Shown here piece by piece: positions 8,510-18,593 of a stretch of DNA of 64,000 nucleotides (its first letter is position 1; each line of letters starts with the position of its first letter). The DNA lies in the NCBI RefSeq assembly GCF_003990915.1, contig NZ_BHXQ01000005.1, positions 434,001 through 498,000 on the forward strand, given 5' to 3'. The notes below the pieces were generated by a model, which had not been told where the DNA came from, did no database searches, and saw only the letters and a program-made list of their open reading frames with translations. The position numbers and the translations under genes were made by a program. The stretch is from Chryseotalea sanaruensis. GTDB lineage: Bacteria > Bacteroidota > Bacteroidia > Cytophagales > Cyclobacteriaceae.

Positions 8510-10051
8510 ATGAACAACTTCGGCATGCAAGAAGCACTCAAAGCTTTGGGTGTAAACAGATCTAATCAAGGCACTTCTACCGGCTCCAAATGGTATAAAA
8601 CAAAAGGAGCCAAACTTGAATCTTATTCTCCTGCCGATGGTAAATTGATTGGTACGGTACAGGCATCTGATGAAAAAGCTTATCATGCTGTAATTAAACA
8701 AGCTTCCGCTGCTTTTGAAGAATGGCGTTTATGGCCTGCACCAAAGCGCGGTGAAGTTGTACGCCAAATCGGTGTTGCACTTAGAAAATACAAAGAACCA
8801 CTCGGTAAACTTGTTTCTTATGAAATGGGTAAATCATATCAGGAAGGGTTAGGTGAAGTGCAAGAGATGATTGACATCTGCGATTTTGCAGTGGGACTTT
8901 CACGTCAGTTGAACGGGCTTACCATGCACTCGGAGCGCCCCAATCACCGCATGTATGAGCAATACCATCCTTTGGGTATTGTAGGAATTATTTCAGCTTT
9001 CAATTTCCCTGTAGCGGTGTGGTCGTGGAATACTATGCTGGCCTGGGTGTGCGGAGATGTTTGCGTTTGGAAACCATCAGAGAAAACGCCTTTGTGTAGT
9101 ATTGCCTGTCAGAATATTATCAATAAAGTTTTTGAAAAAAATAATGTTCCGGAAGGTGTATCCTGCATCATCAACGGAGATGCTATTGTTGGTCAGTTAA
9201 TGGCTGGTGACGAGCGTGTACCCTTGGTTTCAGCTACGGGTTCAGTGCGTATGGGTAAAGCAGTAGGCAGAACTGTAGGCGAACGTTTAGGTCGTGCGTT
9301 GCTTGAACTGGGTGGTAACAATGCCATCATTATTTCAGAACATGCAAATTTAGACATTGCTATTCGTGGTGCTTTGTTTGGTGCGGTGGGTACTGCTGGT
9401 CAGCGTTGTACAACAACACGCAGATTAATTATACACGAAAGTGTATATGAAGAAGTAAAAGAAAGATTGAAAAAAGCCTATTCGCAATTGAGCATAGGCA
9501 ATCCGTTAGATGCCAACAATCACGTAGGGCCACTCATAGATAAGCTAGCGGTAAAAGCCTATAGCGCTGCCTTACGCAAAGTAAAGGAGGAGGGTGGCGA
9601 AATCTTGGTAAAGGGAGGAGTGCTTAACGGAAAAGGATATGAATCAGGATGTTATGTAAGACCTGCCATAGCCGAGGTCAGAAATGAATTTGAGATTGTT
9701 CAACACGAAACCTTCGCACCTATTTTATACATCATGCCATACGGTACAATCGAGGAGGCCATAGCTCTTCAAAATGGCGTAAAGCAGGGTTTGTCTTCAG
9801 CAATTATGACTAACCACATGCAGGAGATGGAGAAATTCCTGTCGCACGCAGGTTCCGATTGTGGTATAGCCAACGTTAACATTGGTACTTCAGGTGCAGA
9901 AATAGGTGGTGCCTTTGGAGGCGAAAAGGAGACGGGCGGGGGTCGCGAGTCGGGTTCTGATGCCTGGAAGGTATACATGCGCAGGCAGACCAACACCATT
10001 AACTACGGTAGTACTTTACCTTTGGCACAGGGGATTAAATTCGATATCTAA
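8510..10051 (+). CDS. Aldehyde dehydrogenase, antiquitin (ALDH7) type
   Basis: At 513 residues this matches the ALDH7/antiquitin group, which oxidises alpha-aminoadipate semialdehyde in lysine catabolism using NAD+. Visible landmarks are the cofactor region (GIISAFNFPVAVWSWN, VWKPSEKTPL), the LLELGGNNAIII glutamate motif, the catalytic cysteine in GTAGQRCTTTRRL, and the diagnostic tail GGEKETGGGRESGSDAWK with MRRQTNTINY and LPLAQGIKF. A possible Bacteroidota -7 box (TAGTTTTG, 8482-8489) lies 20 bp before the start; it has no convincing -33 partner. No other lysine-degradation genes are nearby, so the physiological substrate is inferred from family only. Confidence 0.9.
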   Translation: MNNFGMQEALKALGVNRSNQGTSTGSKWYKTKGAKLESYSPADGKLIGTVQASDEKAYHAVIKQASAAFEEWRLWPAPKRGEVVRQIGVALRKYKEPLGKLVSYEMGKSYQEGLGEVQEMIDICDFAVGLSRQLNGLTMHSERPNHRMYEQYHPLGIVGIISAFNFPVAVWSWNTMLAWVCGDVCVWKPSEKTPLCSIACQNIINKVFEKNNVPEGVSCIINGDAIVGQLMAGDERVPLVSATGSVRMGKAVGRTVGERLGRALLELGGNNAIIISEHANLDIAIRGALFGAVGTAGQRCTTTRRLIIHESVYEEVKERLKKAYSQLSIGNPLDANNHVGPLIDKLAVKAYSAALRKVKEEGGEILVKGGVLNGKGYESGCYVRPAIAEVRNEFEIVQHETFAPILYIMPYGTIEEAIALQNGVKQGLSSAIMTNHMQEMEKFLSHAGSDCGIANVNIGTSGAEIGGAFGGEKETGGGRESGSDAWKVYMRRQTNTINYGSTLPLAQGIKFDI

Positions 10052-10163
10052 CGGTCTGTATATCCGCGTATCATTTCCCGGTACTTTATATCCTTTTATT
10101 GGTTAGTGTATTTGTTATATAGGCCTATTTGTATATTTTTAATAAATAATCTACCAATTTTCC

Positions 10164-10568
10164 ATGGCAAAGAAGTATAAGACCGTAATGTTGATTGATG
10201 ACAATGAGATCGACAACCTCATCAATCAAAAAATGATAGAGGCTGCTTCTATTGCAGAAAATATCTACACACATACGGGAGCTAAAAGCGCCATTGAGTT
10301 TTTGAAGAATATGGAAAAAACAGGTGTGGCCGATCAGGTGTTGCCGGACGTTATTTTTCTAGATATTGACATGCCACTCATGGATGGTTTTCAGTTTTTA
10401 GACGAGTTCGAAAAACTTTCTGCAGTAGCGAAGAAAAAATGTCGCATTGTTATGCTCACCTCTTCAATCAATCCACAAGATTTCAACCGTTCTAAAAAAT
10501 ACGAAAACGTAAAGCTTTATTTAAATAAACCCCTTTCCCACGAAAGCATTATTAAGTTGGAAGTATAA
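10164..10568 (+). CDS. Single-domain response regulator
   Basis: This 134-residue protein consists only of a receiver domain: an acidic pair (MLIDDNEID, residues 12-13), the phosphoacceptor Asp67 in VIFLDIDMPLMDGFQF, the Thr/Ser switch (IVMLTSS) and the conserved Lys (LYLNKPLS). There is no output domain, so it probably relays phosphate or binds a partner protein, as many stand-alone receivers in Bacteroidota do. No histidine kinase is adjacent, so its partner is encoded elsewhere. Confidence 0.9.
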   Translation: MAKKYKTVMLIDDNEIDNLINQKMIEAASIAENIYTHTGAKSAIEFLKNMEKTGVADQVLPDVIFLDIDMPLMDGFQFLDEFEKLSAVAKKKCRIVMLTSSINPQDFNRSKKYENVKLYLNKPLSHESIIKLEV

Positions 10569-10742
10569 TTTGCTTTTAAGCCAGTTTAGTTTCTACTAAT
10601 GAAGTGCAAATAAGAAACATCTTATCTCTTTCATAAGAAAGAACGTTTGCAAAAGGTTTTAGGGATTAATATTTTTCCCCCAATCATTATTCAAGCATGT
10701 TTTTCAAATTTCTCGTAGCTCGCAGCTGACAGCTAGCAACTA

Positions 10743-12203
10743 TTAGTTATTCACCGGCTCTATATCGGTAAGTTGCTTAACAAATTTCTCATCAAAGCGA
10801 ATAAGGAGCGTAGGTGCAAAATACTTCACCTCCAATGTTTTCAATCGTGGTAAAAGCGTACTGATTTTTTTTGCTTTTTCTTTCTTAGCCTCGCTGGTGG
10901 TAATTTTCAAAACCTTTAAGAACAACAAAATATTTTCGCAACTGTCTTTGCCGAGTAAACGGATTTGACGTTGTATGCTGTTACTTATCTGATTAAACAA
11001 TTCATAATCCTGTAGCATTACATATTGTAGCGATAGCAATGCTTTAACCTCCATAAAAGTAATTGCATACTTCTTGAGGCTTACTTCATTTAACAGGTTA
11101 TTCAAGATTTTGGCTGCTTCATCGTACTTACCCGCATAATAACAAGCCATTGCCCTATATGTAGTGTAGATGGTGTGCTTTGGCACATCCATTGGGTCTA
11201 CTTCAAAATCCAGAAAAAAATTGTCATTCTCAGCGTACAAGTCCGCTTCATTGCCGAGGCGCAAATGCCTTTGAATCTTAGTAATCAGAAACTGAGCAGG
11301 GAAAGTATAGGTTGGGTAATTAACCAAAAGGTTAGTAGCCGCATCATTTACTTCCTCAAAGTACTTTTCAGATTCGCGATAAACCTTATAGTGGGTGTAG
11401 TACTCTAATCTTAAAAATTCAAACACCAAATTCAAATGATAATAAATTGAATCCAGGTTATATGTTTCAAATATCTTTTGAACTTTCGCGAAAACATCTT
11501 CTATCGACTCCAGATCTGGGCGGTAAGTATCATCAGGCTCAACAAAAAGCCTGTGAAAAATGGACATGCAACTATGGTAAACGAACAAACGATGCGATTC
11601 GTAAAGTTTAGAAACGTTATCCATCTCTTTTAACAAGAGGCTAAGGCTCAGTTTTTCAACCTCACCACCTGTAAACAGATAGTCTCCGTATTTCTTAAAA
11701 TAATCGGCCAGCAAATCCTCTGCTTTATCCAGCGCCAGCATATAGGCCACATGGCGGTTATAAAGCTGAGAGTACTGGAAGTAATCAGGAGAATTAATGT
11801 TGAGCTTTTTGAGCGATTTATAGATGGTGGTCAGTTCGTTAGCTAAATCGTAATCAAGCAATTCCTTCTCTAACTTCTTAAGTGTAGCAACAGAAATGGC
11901 TTTTTTCTTCGTAAACAGCACTTCGTTGATGTTGGCAAGCTTCTTAAGTACATCTGTGCGAGGACTTTCGAGTTGTGCCATCAAATATTCCTCAATTTTC
12001 AGGTTGAGTCTGGAGCGCAGCGTATAATAGGCGTTGGCGTTAACCTCTAATTCGGCCATAATCTTGTTGTCGGACAGCTGACGCTCACGCAGTGACTTAA
12101 GCAGATAGGCGGATTTATCCGCATTACTCTCTACTAAACTGTCGTGTATAGCCTGGAAATCTTTTTCGGAAAGCTGTTTAACAATATTTTTGAGCTTGGC
12201 CAT
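10743..12203 (-). CDS. Alpha-helical repeat protein, unknown function
   Basis: This 486-residue soluble protein is predicted to be almost wholly helical, with a TPR/solenoid-like character (MACYYAGKYDEAAKILNNLL, YHLNLVFEFLRLEYYTHYKV). No enzymatic motif, signal peptide or membrane segment is visible. I use the ATG at 12203; a TTG at 12221 would add six residues. It is divergent from the WG-repeat gene, sharing a short intergenic region. The family looks lineage-restricted; I do not recognise a function. Confidence 0.7.
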   Translation of the reverse strand: MAKLKNIVKQLSEKDFQAIHDSLVESNADKSAYLLKSLRERQLSDNKIMAELEVNANAYYTLRSRLNLKIEEYLMAQLESPRTDVLKKLANINEVLFTKKKAISVATLKKLEKELLDYDLANELTTIYKSLKKLNINSPDYFQYSQLYNRHVAYMLALDKAEDLLADYFKKYGDYLFTGGEVEKLSLSLLLKEMDNVSKLYESHRLFVYHSCMSIFHRLFVEPDDTYRPDLESIEDVFAKVQKIFETYNLDSIYYHLNLVFEFLRLEYYTHYKVYRESEKYFEEVNDAATNLLVNYPTYTFPAQFLITKIQRHLRLGNEADLYAENDNFFLDFEVDPMDVPKHTIYTTYRAMACYYAGKYDEAAKILNNLLNEVSLKKYAITFMEVKALLSLQYVMLQDYELFNQISNSIQRQIRLLGKDSCENILLFLKVLKITTSEAKKEKAKKISTLLPRLKTLEVKYFAPTLLIRFDEKFVKQLTDIEPVNN

Positions 12204-12326
12204 TAGATCGGTTTGTTTCAATGTTCAAGATAAAAAATATTTCTGTGCTCACAATATTCGTTGAAAGCTGTTTTACAGAAGGTAAAGAACTCCTCGCTTT
12301 CCTTACCTTCACATTTTAGATCAGGT

Positions 12327-14882
12327 ATGAGAAAACGCCTCCCATTTTTTGCCTGCGCACTCGTTTTACTGCTGTCGCTGCAAGGCTACAGTCAGCTGGC
12401 GCCCGAGCGTCTTGCCTGGAATAATCTAGGTAAGGAAAACTGGAATAAAACAGAGATGCAGGTGAAGAAAGCCCTTCGCAAGGATAGTTTGAACCTCGGA
12501 GCGATCTATACCTACGCCTGGTTTTATTTCACTGCGGCAAATCCGAAATTCAACATCGATTCCGCATCCTTACTTGCCCACAAAGCTCAACAACATTTTA
12601 GCAGTTTTACAAAAAAAGATAAAGAGAAAAATCTACGCTTCCCTTTCGATAGCCTGGGCTTGCAGAAATTGAGAACATATATCGATAGTACGGCCTTCAA
12701 CAGAGCTAAACAGTTAAATAGTGTAGAGGCTTATTCTTATTTCATTAACAACTACGCAAGTTCCAGTCAACTTAGCAGAGCTATTGAATTACAAGAGGAG
12801 GTAGCTTTTTTGGATGCCCTGAAAGAAAATACCTACCAAAGCTTCCAAGCGTACATAAACACTTATCCGCAATCGAGCCGTGCCGAAGAGGCAAGCAAGC
12901 GTTACGAAAAATTGCTGTTCGAAAGTAAAACAAAGGATCAGAAATTGAATAGCTATGTCCACTTTCTGGAAGAATACCCTCAAACACCTTTTAAAAAATT
13001 AGTTGAACAACAAATTTTTGAAATGAGTACAGCTTCAGGTGAGGTAAAAGCTCTTCAGGAATTTTTGAAAATAAATCCGTCAAGCGCGTATGCAAAACAA
13101 GCCAGAGACTTTCTGTATTATTTTTTAAAAGATCAGCCATTTCAGCTTAAAACATTGCTTACCGATTCATTGGCAAATGTTTTGGCATTGGAAGGTCAAA
13201 CCTGGATACCATTCTGGAAAAACGGAACGTACAGCTTTCTGGATATGAAAGGTGGAGAACATTTAAGTAATCTTACTGATTCTTTAGACGCTGACATATT
13301 ATGCGATGGCTTTATAGGGGATATTTTATTGACTAAAAACAAGTTATGGTCAAGAGCAGGATTTTTATTGGCTGAAAATGTAGCTGATTTTGAAGATATC
13401 GGTTTTGGTTTTTTGTTGGTAGATTATGCATCCGGGGGCACAAAAATCATTCATAAATCTGGTTTAATTTGCCTTGATGAAGAAGCCAAATTGGTTGGTC
13501 ATCATTTTCTATTTTCAAAAAATGATGGGGCAAGCCTTTACACATTAACAGGGAGAAAACTTTTATCGGGTAATTGGAGTGAAGTTATTTCATTCGGTGA
13601 TGTAATTGCGTTTAAGGATTCTCAGGGATTTAAACTGGTTTCTGCAGCTAACCTTGGCTTACATGCCAATGCCCAACCTATTCTGTATACCAATTATTTT
13701 GATGAGGTTAAGAGTATAGATGAAAAGTATATTTGGGTAAAAAAAGGAGACCAAACAGGATTGCTTGATTTAAATCTTCAGTTTGTTTTACCGTTGACTC
13801 AACAGCATATCGAAAAAGCAGGAAATACTATACTTATAAAAAGCAATAAGCAAATCAAAACCTTTGCCAAGGGCAAAGCAGGTGAACCTTATGATGATTT
13901 GCAATTGACTGAAAGCTGGATGTTGGGAAAGCATCTTGGTCAATATCATTTGACAAGCAGGAGCAATAATAAAAGTACAACAATGGATAGTGCTTACCTC
14001 CTTTCATTTGCAGCCATTGGTTATCGCAACGATTCAACTTTTGTTTTTGTGAACACCTCGCGGCATTACTTCTCAGGTTTGTTAGAAGTCACCTTACTTA
14101 AGAATGCCAATGTTTCATACGTAATGGTTTCTGATCAGAACAATAAAATAGTTGTTAATGAAAATGGCGAAAAATTATTTTCAGTTCAGGCTGATAATCT
14201 TGAGTGCGTTAGTGCTGACTATTTTACATACCAGAAAAGAGATAAGCGTATATTAATTAACAAGAAGGGATTAATAGTGCCACTACCAGACTTTGATGCT
14301 TTTGGAAGTGCCACAACGTTGGGTATACCGGTATTGGCAAACAAAAAATTCGGTTTAATAAATCGTAAAAACGACCGAATTATAAAGCCAACGTACAATA
14401 GAAACCTGAATGCTTATAACGATAAACTAATTGTGGCTTATAAAAATGACGCCTATGGTTTTATAGGTTGGGATGATAAACCAATTGGCAAATTTGAATA
14501 TGATGAGATACAATATTGGAATGACTCAGTAGCACTTGTTAAACATAATTTTTCCTGGCGTTTTTTAGATTTAAGCAGTTTTAATTTTCGACTGGGGAAA
14601 ATCAGTGAATTTGTATCTTTTAAGAATGCCAGCGAAGAGCACTTTCTAATTTACAAACAGGATAATTTTTATGGTGTGCTTTCAAACAGAAGGGGTGTTA
14701 TTTTAGAGCCCACCTATACCTCAATAGAAAACCTGGGTAATAGCGAGCAACCCTTTTACATGACTGACAAGTATGTTGAAGAGGCAGAAATCCATATTGT
14801 AATTTATTACAATCAGACGGGCAAGCAAGTAAGGAGGCAGATTTATGAGGAAGATGAATTTGAGTATATACTTTGTAAATAA
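12327..14882 (+). CDS. Secreted WG-repeat protein with N-terminal TPR-like region
   Basis: The ATG at 12327 gives a proper signal peptide (LPFFACALVLLLSLQGYSQ); an upstream in-frame TTG at 12261 would bury it. About residues 25-270 are helical repeats (YSYFINNYASSSQLSRAIEL, EVKALQEFLKINPSSAYAKQ). The remainder carries WG-type beta repeats, best seen as FGLINRKNDRIIKPTYN, YGFIGWDDKPIGKFEYDEI and YGVLSNRRGVILEPTYT. WG-repeat proteins are usually envelope-associated interaction scaffolds; no catalytic motif is present. 851 residues. Confidence 0.8.
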   Translation: MRKRLPFFACALVLLLSLQGYSQLAPERLAWNNLGKENWNKTEMQVKKALRKDSLNLGAIYTYAWFYFTAANPKFNIDSASLLAHKAQQHFSSFTKKDKEKNLRFPFDSLGLQKLRTYIDSTAFNRAKQLNSVEAYSYFINNYASSSQLSRAIELQEEVAFLDALKENTYQSFQAYINTYPQSSRAEEASKRYEKLLFESKTKDQKLNSYVHFLEEYPQTPFKKLVEQQIFEMSTASGEVKALQEFLKINPSSAYAKQARDFLYYFLKDQPFQLKTLLTDSLANVLALEGQTWIPFWKNGTYSFLDMKGGEHLSNLTDSLDADILCDGFIGDILLTKNKLWSRAGFLLAENVADFEDIGFGFLLVDYASGGTKIIHKSGLICLDEEAKLVGHHFLFSKNDGASLYTLTGRKLLSGNWSEVISFGDVIAFKDSQGFKLVSAANLGLHANAQPILYTNYFDEVKSIDEKYIWVKKGDQTGLLDLNLQFVLPLTQQHIEKAGNTILIKSNKQIKTFAKGKAGEPYDDLQLTESWMLGKHLGQYHLTSRSNNKSTTMDSAYLLSFAAIGYRNDSTFVFVNTSRHYFSGLLEVTLLKNANVSYVMVSDQNNKIVVNENGEKLFSVQADNLECVSADYFTYQKRDKRILINKKGLIVPLPDFDAFGSATTLGIPVLANKKFGLINRKNDRIIKPTYNRNLNAYNDKLIVAYKNDAYGFIGWDDKPIGKFEYDEIQYWNDSVALVKHNFSWRFLDLSSFNFRLGKISEFVSFKNASEEHFLIYKQDNFYGVLSNRRGVILEPTYTSIENLGNSEQPFYMTDKYVEEAEIHIVIYYNQTGKQVRRQIYEEDEFEYILCK

Positions 14883-14973
14883 TCCTTTTAAATAATTAAC
14901 AGCTTCTTCATCAACTTTTCTCCATTCTGCATAAAGTATTACTTAATATTGTTTTGTATTTCGTCTTAAACAC

Positions 14974-16638
14974 ATGAAAAAGATAGTTTTTTTCTTCACC
15001 GCTTCACTTTTAGTTTTTAGTTTAACGCTTTCAGCTCAGCCAAAGGCGTTACAAAATACATCTAAGCGTCCAAAGCTTATGGTGGGTATAGTTGTTGATC
15101 AAATGCGTCAGGAATACTTATACCGATATGAAAGTAAGTTTGGTGAGGGAGGTTTTAAAAGGCTAATGCGTGAGGGTTTCATGCTGACGAATGCACATTA
15201 CAACTATGCCCCTACTGTAACAGGCCCAGGTCATGCTTCTGTTTACACAGGTACAACGCCCGCAATACATGGTATTATCGGTAACGATTACTATGATAAA
15301 GAGTTAAAAAAAATGGTGTACTGTGTGGAAGATCCTACACAAAGAATGATAGGTAGCACAATGTCAGGTGGCGTTTCCCCATGGCGCATGTTATCAACAA
15401 CAGTAACGGATGAGCTTGAGTTATTTACCAATAAGAAGGCAAAAGTAATTGGAATATCTATTAAAGACCGAGGCTCTGTATTACCTGCAGGGCACATGGC
15501 TGATGCCGCATATTTTCCAGAAGGCAGAGGAGGGAATTTTATCACCAGTTCATTCTATAGAAATGATTTGCCGGAATGGGTAACAAAATTCAATGCTAGA
15601 AATCTTCCTGCAACTTATATTACCAAACCTTGGACGCCCCTCTTATCAATAGAACAATACACAGAAAGCGGACCAGATGATTCGCCTTATGAACGTAAGA
15701 TAGGAGGCAAAGAAAAAATGACGTTTCCTTACAACTTTGCAGAAATGATTGCCAAGGGTGGAGGTGATGTTTTTGCATACTCGCCTTATGCTAATGATTA
15801 TGTTACAGAGTTTGCAAAGGCTGCGTTGGTTGGCGAGCAAATGGGCAAAGATGAAGTGTCTGATTTTCTGGCAATATCATACTCGACACCCGATATATTA
15901 GGTCATTCAGTTGGGCCACGTTCGGTTGAATTGCAGGATTTATACATGCGCTTAGATCGCAATATTGATGACTTACTTAAAGCCCTTGATAAGGAGGTAG
16001 GTGTTGGCAATTATACAGTTTTCCTTTCTGCTGACCATGCCGTGGCTGACGTGCCTCAATTTATGAAAGACAATAAAGTGCCTGCAGGGTATTTTAATGA
16101 TGAGTACGCTTTAGCGAAACTGAATGAATACCTGGCAACCTTTTATCCGGGTAAAAGATTAATAGAAAAAATCAGTAATGAACAAGTATTTCTTAACCAC
16201 AACGCTTTCGATGGCGATGCCCGCACTTCGGGATTAGATATGTTTGTAGTGGCGGAACTTGCTGGCAAGTTTTTAATGACGCTCGATGGTGTTGCCAATT
16301 ATTACACAGAAGCAATAATCAAACAAAGCGATTTTGATGAAGGTGGTCTAAAAGGTAAAATTATTCGTGGACATCATGCCAAACGTTCAGGTGATATTGC
16401 TTTTATACTTGAGCCGGGTTGGTTCGAAGGTAACAGTGTACAAGGCACCACGCATGGCTCGCCTTATGCTTATGATACACATGTTCCGATGTTATTTTTT
16501 GGACATGGTGTAAAACAAGGCACATCTTCTGTTTACCATCCCATTACAGATATTGCACCAACAGTTTCAATATTGTTAAAGATCATGTTTCCTAATGGTT
16601 GCACTGGTCAGCCGATTGCGGAGCTATTAAAAGATTGA
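14974..16638 (+). CDS. pafA: PafA-type alkaline phosphatase
   Basis: This 554-residue exported phosphatase has a signal peptide (FFFTASLLVFSLTLSAQ). Features of the PafA branch of the alkaline phosphatase superfamily are the first metal site (GIVVDQMR), the nucleophile segment YAPTVTGPGHASVYTG (threonine near residue 81-83), the Asn in GNDYYD, and the PafA-diagnostic Lys/Arg pair in SIKDRGSVLPAGH (Lys164, Arg166). Later metal ligands lie in STPDILGHSVGP, FLSADHAVADVP and TTHGSPYAYDTHVPMLFFGH. It hydrolyses phosphomonoesters in the periplasm to supply phosphate; PafA enzymes in Bacteroidota are often constitutive. About 360 bp of repeat-rich sequence follows. Confidence 0.92.
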   Translation: MKKIVFFFTASLLVFSLTLSAQPKALQNTSKRPKLMVGIVVDQMRQEYLYRYESKFGEGGFKRLMREGFMLTNAHYNYAPTVTGPGHASVYTGTTPAIHGIIGNDYYDKELKKMVYCVEDPTQRMIGSTMSGGVSPWRMLSTTVTDELELFTNKKAKVIGISIKDRGSVLPAGHMADAAYFPEGRGGNFITSSFYRNDLPEWVTKFNARNLPATYITKPWTPLLSIEQYTESGPDDSPYERKIGGKEKMTFPYNFAEMIAKGGGDVFAYSPYANDYVTEFAKAALVGEQMGKDEVSDFLAISYSTPDILGHSVGPRSVELQDLYMRLDRNIDDLLKALDKEVGVGNYTVFLSADHAVADVPQFMKDNKVPAGYFNDEYALAKLNEYLATFYPGKRLIEKISNEQVFLNHNAFDGDARTSGLDMFVVAELAGKFLMTLDGVANYYTEAIIKQSDFDEGGLKGKIIRGHHAKRSGDIAFILEPGWFEGNSVQGTTHGSPYAYDTHVPMLFFGHGVKQGTSSVYHPITDIAPTVSILLKIMFPNGCTGQPIAELLKD

Positions 16639-16639
16639 T

Positions 16640-16695
16640 TTGCTGATTAGAGTTGATTTGCTGATTCGTTGATTCGTTGATGTGCTGATTTGACT
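16640..16695. repeat. Degenerate short tandem repeat (TTGATTTGCTGA-like)
   Basis: Directly after the phosphatase stop codon, variants of GATTTGCTGATT and ATTCGTTG follow one another (TTGCTGATT, TTCGTTGATT, TTCGTTGATG, TGCTGATTTG), giving a 7-8 bp period. No coding function. Confidence 0.6.
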
Positions 16696-16700
16696 TCTCT

Positions 16701-16840
16701 TCGACATGTTTCCAGCGATTTTAAAAATTGATTTTGGTTCAACCACAGCAACTGGTCAGACCGGTTGTTATATGCTGTTGTATAGTTTAACGCAGCGCAT
16801 TTCAGACGAGTAATAATGCTGGATTTAAATCCAGCACATT
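16701..16840. repeat. Dispersed intergenic repeat, copy A
   Basis: A 35-bp core at 16709-16743 is identical to 38231-38265. Homology continues: CGCAGCGCAT followed by a TAATAATG-like segment and a GGATTT/AAATCC palindrome is present in both copies. Copy A ends in the 20-bp palindrome TGCTGGATTTAAATCCAGCA. This looks like a REP-like or small non-autonomous element. Confidence 0.65.
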
Positions 16841-16893
16841 AAACGTTCCAGATGCCCTACGGAACATCTGGAACAGCAGGTTTCCCATCCTAC
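16841..16893. repeat. Palindrome following repeat copy A
   Basis: GTTCCAGATG and CATCTGGAAC form a perfect 10-bp inverted repeat around a CCCTACGGAA loop, immediately after the end of repeat copy A. It could be a second module of the same element or a terminator-like structure. Confidence 0.5.
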
Positions 16894-16999
16894 CCTTAAA
16901 TGATCATAAAAACCAGTCTTATTTCATGAGTCAAGTTGTGTAATAGGTTTTCGTATTACATAATTCCAGTTAAATTGCTGAGATTATTCTGAAAATATT

Positions 17000-18406
17000 A
17001 TGAGCGAAAAAAGCTTTAAACCTGTATTGGGTCTTTGGGATGCCACCATGATTGTGGCAGGTTCTATGATTGGCTCAGGAATTTTTATTGTAAGCGCCAA
17101 CATCACTATGAATGTCGGCAGTGCAGGTTGGTTAGTGGCTGTTTGGGTTATAACTGGTTTCATGACCATCACTGCGGCTGTAAGCTATGGTGAACTAAGT
17201 GGTATGTTTCCTAAAGCTGGTGGTCAGTATCAATATTTAAAAGAGGCCTACAATCCTCTTATTGCTTTTCTCTATGGCTGGAGTTTTTTTGCTGTTATAC
17301 AAACAGGAACTATTGCTGCGGTGGGTGTGGCTTTTTCAAAATTCACAGCCTATTTAGTACCGGCAGTAAGCGAAGATTTAGTTTGGCTCGACCTTGGTTT
17401 TGTAACTATTTCACCGGCTCAGGTGCTGGCTATTTTTACCATTGTTTTACTAACCTACATTAACACACGTGGTGTTAAGAGTGGAAAAATTATCCAATCA
17501 ACTTTAACTACAGTAAAGTTGGTGAGTTTATTCGGCCTTATTGTTGCCGGATTTTTTATGTTAAAAGCTGATGTGTGGACTGCCAATTGGAGCAATGCCT
17601 GGGATATGAAAAAGCTTTTACCCGATGGCAACATTGAAACCTACATAACCATCGGAGCCTTTGGTGCTATTGCAGCTGCCATGGTTGGCTCGATATTTAG
17701 CAGCGATGCATGGAACAACGTTACTTTTATTGCAGGTGAAATTAAAAATCCTCAACGTAACATTGGTTTGAGTCTTTTTCTCGGGACTTTGATAGTTACC
17801 ATTATTTATGTTTCAGCTAACGTAATGTATACTGGTATTTTACCGCTGAATGAAATCGCTTTTGCAGAGAACGATCGCGTTGGGGTTGCGGCTTCTACTG
17901 CCATATTTGGTGCAGCTGGCACCATAGTTATTGCCTTGATGATCATGGTATCAACCTTTGGGTGTAACAATGGATTAATACTTTCAGGTGCACGTGTTTA
18001 TTACACCATGGCTAAAGATGGTTTGTTCTTTAAACAAGTGGGTGAATTGAATAATGCCTCTGTACCGCAAAAGGCTTTGTGGATTCAGTGTATTCTTGCC
18101 AGCGTCTGGTGTTTAAGCGGAAAGTATGGTGATTTACTGGATATGATTTCTTTCGTGGTGGTGTTGTTTTATATGCTCACCATCATAGGAATTTTTATAC
18201 TCCGCAAAAAGAGACCAGATGCTCCACGTCCTTATAAAGCTTTTGGTTATCCTATACTGCCCCTTATTTATATTATAATGGGAATTACTTTCTGCTCTTT
18301 ATTGATTATTTATAAGCCGGAGTACACCTGGCCGGGATTCATCATTACCCTTATTGGTATACCACTTTATTATATTGCCTTGAGGAGTAAATCAAATAAA
18401 GATTAG
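17000..18406 (+). CDS. APC-family amino-acid permease
   Basis: This 468-residue integral membrane protein has about 12 hydrophobic helices. The N-terminus carries the APC signature GLWDATMIVAGSMIGSGIF (helix 1 unwound substrate site), then the helix 3 region SYGELSGMFPKAGGQYQYLK and YGWSFFAVIQTGTIAAVGVA. The arrangement fits the LAT-like/YjeM-like branch of amino acid/polyamine/organocation transporters; exact substrate cannot be read. It is closed by a strong terminator and sits alone, with no adjacent catabolic genes. Confidence 0.9.
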   Translation: MSEKSFKPVLGLWDATMIVAGSMIGSGIFIVSANITMNVGSAGWLVAVWVITGFMTITAAVSYGELSGMFPKAGGQYQYLKEAYNPLIAFLYGWSFFAVIQTGTIAAVGVAFSKFTAYLVPAVSEDLVWLDLGFVTISPAQVLAIFTIVLLTYINTRGVKSGKIIQSTLTTVKLVSLFGLIVAGFFMLKADVWTANWSNAWDMKKLLPDGNIETYITIGAFGAIAAAMVGSIFSSDAWNNVTFIAGEIKNPQRNIGLSLFLGTLIVTIIYVSANVMYTGILPLNEIAFAENDRVGVAASTAIFGAAGTIVIALMIMVSTFGCNNGLILSGARVYYTMAKDGLFFKQVGELNNASVPQKALWIQCILASVWCLSGKYGDLLDMISFVVVLFYMLTIIGIFILRKKRPDAPRPYKAFGYPILPLIYIIMGITFCSLLIIYKPEYTWPGFIITLIGIPLYYIALRSKSNKD

Positions 18407-18425
18407 TCCTACCTGATTCAACATT

Positions 18426-18457
18426 AAAGCCCCGCTAACATTAGCGGGGCTTTTAAT
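18426..18457 (+). terminator. Rho-independent terminator of the permease
   Basis: AAAGCCCCGCTAA (18426-18438) pairs perfectly with TTAGCGGGGCTTT (18441-18453) and is followed by TTTTAATTTT, 20 bp after the permease stop. Confidence 0.92.
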
Positions 18458-18593
18458 TTTCAGACCCTCTGGATTTAGACACTGAGAAAAGGTTAACATA
18501 AAGAGAGGAGTTCGATATTTTTTTGATCACTGAGAATTTGAAATCTGATATTTTGAATTTTTATATCAGCTCAACTTAGGTTACGAATCAGCC